Positions 59,903 to 64,000 of a DNA stretch of 64,000 nt are shown here, piece after piece. The notes beneath the pieces are model-generated. The model saw only the letters and a program-made list of their open reading frames with translations, made no database searches and had not been told where the DNA came from. Within the stretch, counting starts at the first letter, position 1, and each line of letters starts with the position of its first letter. The position numbers were made by a program, and so were the translations under genes. The stretch is taken from assembly GCF_004349135.1 (NCBI RefSeq), contig NZ_SMFN01000004.1, positions 1 to 64,000 of the forward strand, written 5' to 3'. Source of the stretch: Flavobacterium sandaracinum (GTDB taxonomy: Bacteria > Bacteroidota > Bacteroidia > Flavobacteriales > Flavobacteriaceae).

Positions 59903-61507
59903 ATGAAAAACGTTGTTTTATACATTGCACTTCTATTATTTAGCATTTCAGTTGCTTCTACTTACCGTACTAATTCTAAAACGGTTGCTAATACTTCTTT
60001 TGCACATTCAAAACTAAAATACGATCCAGGAAGTTATTCCCTGAAGATTGACAGCACGGTCATTTCCAGATTTTTCAAAACATATCCAAATGTAAAAAAA
60101 TACAAATCAGATGTTATTGCTTTGTACAAAAAAAGAAATTACAAGTCCATTTGGTTTGACAACCAAGGCATTATTGAGTTTGCCAATTTATTATATTCCA
60201 AAGTAAATCAGCTAGAGGACGATGGATTACAGTCCCGGTTTACTTATAAAGAAAAAGCCGACCTGATTTTCAATACAAACAGACAAAACAATCTCACGGT
60301 TACTGAAACAGAATTATTACTATCCGCAATGTATATTTTTTATGCAAAGAAAGTGTATAAGGGAATAGAAATTGAAAAGATTAGAGAAATTGGATGGTTT
60401 ATACCCACAAAAAACCTTTCTTATGCAAGCCTGCTTCAATCTTTGCTAGCTGATCCTCAATTATTAGATAAAAATGAGCAACAGCTGTTTAATCAATATT
60501 ACAAACTGCGAACTGTTTTAAAAAAATACCGACAAATAGAACAAAATGGCGAATGGAATTTAATAGTTAGAGATTCTTTAATGAGAGAATACAAGCTTGG
60601 CGACAACTCAGAAACCATTGGTCAAATCAGAAAAAGACTCGCCGTAACCGGAGATTTACAACACGATTCTAAAAGCACCTTGTACGATGCCGAATTAATG
60701 ACTGGAATTTTGAACTTCAAGAAAAGAAATGGTTATAAAATAGATCCTATCATTACTTCGAGTCACATTGAGCGCATGAATATTCCCATTGAAAATTATA
60801 TTAAAACCATTATGGTCAATATGGAACGCTGTCGTTGGATTGCTCCAGAGTTGACAAAAGCAGAAGAATACATCATCATAAATATTCCTTCTTTTAAACT
60901 TATTTATAAAAGAAATGGCAAAACCGAACTAGAGTCGAATGTATTTGTAGGCGGAACCATGAATGAAACCTTAGTTTTTAGCAGTTCTATTAGCCATCTT
61001 ATCTTTAGTCCCTATTGGAATATCCCAACAAGTATTGTTCAAAGTGAAATAAAAACAGCTATCGATCGGGACAAAAACTATTTAGCTGATAATGATATGG
61101 AATGGAATAAAGGCAGAGTACGACAGAAACCTGGTCCAAAAAATCCCTTAGGGAAAGTCAAATTCATTTTTCCAAGCGCGTCCGATATTTACTTACACGA
61201 TTCGCCCGCTAAAAGTTTATTTGAATCTGAATACAGAGCTTACAGTCACGGATGCATTAACGTGAATAAAGCACAAGAATTAGCACATTTAATTTTAAAA
61301 AACAATCCTGATTGGCCCGCAGAACGCATCCAGAAAGCAATGGATAGCGGAAAAGAAACTACCTGTATTCTGAAAAATAAAATTCCTGTTCACATTGGAT
61401 ATTTTACCACATGGGTCAATGATTCCGGTGAAATTAGCTTTTATAACGACATTTATTTAAGGGATGATCGTCTGGCTGAAATTCTGTTTTCTGATGATTC
61501 CCAATAA
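59903..61507 (+). CDS. L,D-transpeptidase (YcbB-like)
   Basis: The 534-residue secreted protein has a signal peptide (VVLYIALLLFSISVAS), a helical substrate/peptidoglycan-binding region, and the catalytic YkuD domain. That domain holds YRAYSHGCINVNKAQELAHL with the nucleophile Cys in SHGCINV (near residue 450), preceded by DIYLHDSPAKSLF. Such enzymes form 3-3 crosslinks in peptidoglycan or attach lipoprotein. Length and layout match the YcbB type. A TAACTTTTG-like element sits at about 59812 upstream. Confidence 0.92.
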   Translation: MKNVVLYIALLLFSISVASTYRTNSKTVANTSFAHSKLKYDPGSYSLKIDSTVISRFFKTYPNVKKYKSDVIALYKKRNYKSIWFDNQGIIEFANLLYSKVNQLEDDGLQSRFTYKEKADLIFNTNRQNNLTVTETELLLSAMYIFYAKKVYKGIEIEKIREIGWFIPTKNLSYASLLQSLLADPQLLDKNEQQLFNQYYKLRTVLKKYRQIEQNGEWNLIVRDSLMREYKLGDNSETIGQIRKRLAVTGDLQHDSKSTLYDAELMTGILNFKKRNGYKIDPIITSSHIERMNIPIENYIKTIMVNMERCRWIAPELTKAEEYIIINIPSFKLIYKRNGKTELESNVFVGGTMNETLVFSSSISHLIFSPYWNIPTSIVQSEIKTAIDRDKNYLADNDMEWNKGRVRQKPGPKNPLGKVKFIFPSASDIYLHDSPAKSLFESEYRAYSHGCINVNKAQELAHLILKNNPDWPAERIQKAMDSGKETTCILKNKIPVHIGYFTTWVNDSGEISFYNDIYLRDDRLAEILFSDDSQ

Positions 61508-61622
61508 AAAAACTGCAGTTTAAAAATCAATTTACTTTACTTTAACAGTGAAGTATACTTCTTCTATTTTTAATTTAAAACACTAACAATCAAATAAATA
61601 CACTAATTATATATTTTTTAAT

Positions 61623-61630
61623 TATATTTG
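61623..61630 (+). promoter_or_regulatory. -7 element for the M13 peptidase gene
   Basis: TATATTTG fits TAnnTTTG, 20 nt before the ATG at 61651. The spacer upstream is AT-rich with no clear TTTG. Confidence 0.4.
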
Positions 61631-61650
61631 ATATTCTAAAAAACTACCCT

Positions 61651-63690
61651 ATGAAACCATACCCTAAGAAAACCCAACTAGCATTGGCATCTTCCATTTT
61701 ATTGCTAGCTGCTTTTACCACATTTGAAAAAACAGACAAAACAATTTCCGGAATTAATAAAGACAACATGGACACATCCGTTCGTCCAGGAGATAATTTT
61801 GATGCTTATGTAAACGGTACTTGGCTGAAAAAAACTAAAATACCGGATGATAAAGCCTCTTATGGTGTTGGCTACATGGTTCATGAAAAAGCGCAAGAAG
61901 ACGTGAAAGCCATTATCGAAGCTTCCTCTCAAGGTAATTTTGCAACAGGTTCTGATGAGCAAAAAATTGGAGACTTTTATGATGCCTTCATGGATACAAA
62001 AATGAGAGATCAAAAAGGAATTACACCGTTACTCCCTGAATATAAAAAAATTGATGCTATTGCAAATTATACTGATTTAGCGGCTTATTTTGGCTATGCA
62101 AATACCTCTGGCAGTACTATTCCTTTTTCCGTATCGGTGATGGAGGACTTAAAAGATCCAACCCAGTACATGCTTATTTCCTGGCAAGGCGGTTTAGGAT
62201 TACCCGATAGAGAATATTATGCGCTTGAGGATGCCAAATCTAAGGAGATTCAAAAAAAATATGTAACCCATATTGAGAAGATGCTAGAACTTGGCGAGGT
62301 ACCAAATGGCCCAGAACTCGCTAAAAAAATCATGGCGTTAGAAACGGTTTTAGCCGCTCAGCACATGAAAAAAGAACAAACACGAGACATCATAAAACTG
62401 TACAATAAATATGCAATTGCAGATTTAAAGCAACTCATGCCTGATTTTAATTGGGACAGTATGCTAAAAAACGCAGGGATTACGAACCAAAAAAGCATTG
62501 TCATTGCACAAATTGATTACCTAAAAGCGCTAAACGGAATCATAAAAACAACTCCTTTAACCACGTGGAAAGCGTATCTAAAATGGAATGTTATTCACGG
62601 AGCCGCAAAATCTTTAAATACGGCTTTAGACGATGAAAATTTTAATTTTTACGGCAAAACACTCTACGGAATCCAGGCACAACAACCAATGTGGCGAAGA
62701 GGCGTTGATAGAGTAAACAATAGCCTTGGTGAAATAGTTGGGAAGGTTTATGTGAAAAAACACTTTTCACCTGAGGCCAAAGAGCAAGTAACATTGTTAG
62801 TAAAGAATCTGCTTAAAGCGTACGGTGAAAGCATCGAAAATCTGGACTGGATGAGTCCCGAAACTAAAAAGCAAGCGTTAGACAAACTCTCTAAATTCAA
62901 TCCTAAAATTGGTTATCCCGACCAATGGAGAGATTACACTGCCTTAAAAGTTCTTCCGAGAGATTTGTATGGCAACCAACAAAAAGCCACAACTTTTGAA
63001 TACAACAGACAAATTAATAAATTAGGAAAACCAGTAGACAGAACCGAATGGGGAATGACTCCACAAACTGTAAATGCCTATTACAATCCACCGCTTAATG
63101 AAATTGTATTTCCCGCAGCCATATTGCAGCCTCCTTTCTTTGATTTAAAAATAGAAAATGCAGCAAATTATGGTGGTATTGGAGCGGTAATTGGTCACGA
63201 AATAGGACATGGATTTGATGACCAAGGAAGTACCTTTGATGGTGACGGAGTGTTGAGAAATTGGTGGACGCCGGGTGATTTAACAGCTTTCAAACAAAAA
63301 ACAAGTGCATTAGTAGCACAATACAATGATTTCAAAGTATTTCCAGATCTGAATGTTAATGGAGAATTTACTCAAGGCGAAAACATAGGTGATTTAGGCG
63401 GATTATCCATCGCTATAAAAGCATACAAAATGAGTTTAGAAGGAAAAGCATCGCCGGTTCTAGACGGCTTCACAGGAGAACAACGTGTTTTGTTAGGCTG
63501 GGCACAATGCTGGTTGAACAAATCTCGTGAGGAAGCGTTACGAAATCAAATAGCAACCGATCCGCATTCCCCGGCAAAATTTAGAATTAATGGTGTGGTA
63601 CGAAATATTCCAGAATTTTATACTGCGTTCAATATAAAACCAACAGATTCCTTGTATTTAGCTCCGGAAAAAAGAGTCAAAATATGGTAA
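61651..63690 (+). CDS. M13 family zinc metallopeptidase (neprilysin-like)
   Basis: The 679-residue protein has an N-terminal hydrophobic segment (LALASSILLLAAFTTF) for export and SVRPGDNFDAYVNGTWLKK at the start of the mature part. The zinc site is VIGHEIGHGFDDQG (HExxH near residue 515) with the third ligand in GENIGDLGG (near 576). NAYYNPPLNEIVFPAAILQPPFF precedes the site. M13 enzymes cleave short peptides in the periplasm. Length is normal and the C-terminal APEKRVKIW is the usual end. A terminator follows. Confidence 0.96.
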   Translation: MKPYPKKTQLALASSILLLAAFTTFEKTDKTISGINKDNMDTSVRPGDNFDAYVNGTWLKKTKIPDDKASYGVGYMVHEKAQEDVKAIIEASSQGNFATGSDEQKIGDFYDAFMDTKMRDQKGITPLLPEYKKIDAIANYTDLAAYFGYANTSGSTIPFSVSVMEDLKDPTQYMLISWQGGLGLPDREYYALEDAKSKEIQKKYVTHIEKMLELGEVPNGPELAKKIMALETVLAAQHMKKEQTRDIIKLYNKYAIADLKQLMPDFNWDSMLKNAGITNQKSIVIAQIDYLKALNGIIKTTPLTTWKAYLKWNVIHGAAKSLNTALDDENFNFYGKTLYGIQAQQPMWRRGVDRVNNSLGEIVGKVYVKKHFSPEAKEQVTLLVKNLLKAYGESIENLDWMSPETKKQALDKLSKFNPKIGYPDQWRDYTALKVLPRDLYGNQQKATTFEYNRQINKLGKPVDRTEWGMTPQTVNAYYNPPLNEIVFPAAILQPPFFDLKIENAANYGGIGAVIGHEIGHGFDDQGSTFDGDGVLRNWWTPGDLTAFKQKTSALVAQYNDFKVFPDLNVNGEFTQGENIGDLGGLSIAIKAYKMSLEGKASPVLDGFTGEQRVLLGWAQCWLNKSREEALRNQIATDPHSPAKFRINGVVRNIPEFYTAFNIKPTDSLYLAPEKRVKIW

Positions 63691-63704
63691 TTTTCATTTT
63701 AATG

Positions 63705-63731
63705 AACCTCTGCTAAAACAGAGGTTTTTTA
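63705..63731 (+). terminator. Terminator of the M13 peptidase gene
   Basis: ACCTCTG pairs with CAGAGGT, followed by TTTTTT. It begins about 15 nt after the stop. Confidence 0.85.
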
Positions 63732-63772
63732 ATGCAAAAAAATACGAACCTAAAGCATTACTTTCGAAAATA

Positions 63773-64000
63773 CTACTGTTTAGATTTCAATGATTTTATC
63801 ATGGCATCTTCCAGAGAAGATTTAACTTTGATAACCGCATTGGAATTTTCATTAGGAATCGTCATCGATAAAACATAGTGTTGTATTTTCCACTGGTTAT
63901 CAATTTTTATCAAAACACCAGAACCACGGCAAATCTTCATTTGCGTATCTAGCAATTCATCAAACCAAGCAGTTTTGCCAGTTTTATCAAAGAAAACATG
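63773..64000 (-). CDS. SnoaL/DUF4440-like protein, 3' part cut by the window edge
   Basis: The frame is open to base 64000. The visible 75 residues include FFDKTGKTAWFDELLDTQ, then CRGSGVLIKIDNQWKIQHYVLSMTIPNE, the typical last strands of NTF2-fold SnoaL-like (nuclear transport factor 2 family) proteins. The C-terminus adds a short basic helix. The N-terminal half lies beyond the window, so any signal peptide or enzyme activity cannot be judged. Confidence 0.75.
   Translation of the reverse strand, partial: HVFFDKTGKTAWFDELLDTQMKICRGSGVLIKIDNQWKIQHYVLSMTIPNENSNAVIKVKSSLEDAMIKSLKSKQ

Overview
The window looks like a chromosomal segment of a Flavobacterium or close flavobacterial relative. It is AT-rich. 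Promoters, where recognisable, carry the Bacteroidetes -7 element TAnnTTTG with weak Shine-Dalgarno sequences. Protein families typical of the phylum occur throughout: DnaE with a fused proofreading exonuclease, S16 with a long Ala/Glu tail, TonB receptor plus DUF4374 lipoprotein, DUF6252, CruF/CrtD carotenoid enzymes, GxxExxY and DUF4407. No rRNA, prophage or CRISPR is present. Two identical tRNA-Asp genes are the only RNA genes seen.

Layout. 1-2.5 kb is a small accessory patch: the end of an IS110-family transposase, an Mrr-like endonuclease gene, a small membrane protein, a 34-bp direct repeat behind each of the last two genes, and two copies of a hairpin-bearing interspersed repeat. 2.5-7.3 kb holds a saccharopine dehydrogenase-like gene, DUF423, PEP carboxykinase and a DUF4407 membrane protein. 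7.4-12.2 kb is an AraC regulator divergent from a TonB receptor/DUF4374 uptake operon, with two 15-bp operator-like repeats between them. 12.5-16.7 kb (minus) reads ruvC-hemW-[GxxExxY]-cyclase-MmcQ-PH/SHOCT; the GxxExxY gene sits between 39-bp inverted repeats. 16.8-21.9 kb has a flippase-like membrane protein, a GT2 glycosyltransferase, small envelope proteins and a methyltransferase. 21.9-25.4 kb is a carotenoid cluster (crtZ, crtD-like, cruF, crtA-like). 25.7-26.1 kb has the tRNA-Asp pair with decayed tRNA-like pieces between. 26.2-33.8 kb has DUF58, trxA, an outer-membrane barrel and dnaE.

34.5-40.1 kb is the leucine operon leuC-leuD-(GNAT)-leuA-leuB, with inverted-repeat elements in its gaps. 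40.2-43.3 kb carries an RRM protein, a DUF6252 lipoprotein, rpsP, rimM and a yfiC-type methyltransferase. A TlpA-like gene follows, bracketed by a duplicated 3' end of the methyltransferase gene. 45-50.2 kb has glutaryl-CoA dehydrogenase, DUF3050, a metallophosphoesterase, and the ferredoxin/NifU/Mrp iron-sulfur set. 50.4-57.8 kb is an ABC export system (adaptor, ATPase, permease) divergent from an NtrC-type regulator and histidine kinase. 57.9-64 kb has an alkyltransferase-like protein, LysE, trmB, an L,D-transpeptidase, an M13 peptidase and an edge-truncated SnoaL-like gene.

Most of the window is ordinary core genome. The unusual signal lies in small-scale architecture: short repeats tied to gene ends, an inverted-repeat-bounded GxxExxY unit, a gene inserted with duplication of its neighbour's 3' end, and several families of intergenic inverted repeats, some of which have been read into C-termini. 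I found no clearly new multi-gene system. The best candidates for something undescribed are the 34-bp gene-end repeat (277-1704), the GxxExxY unit (14435-14906) and the yfiC 3'-end duplication (43205-44901).
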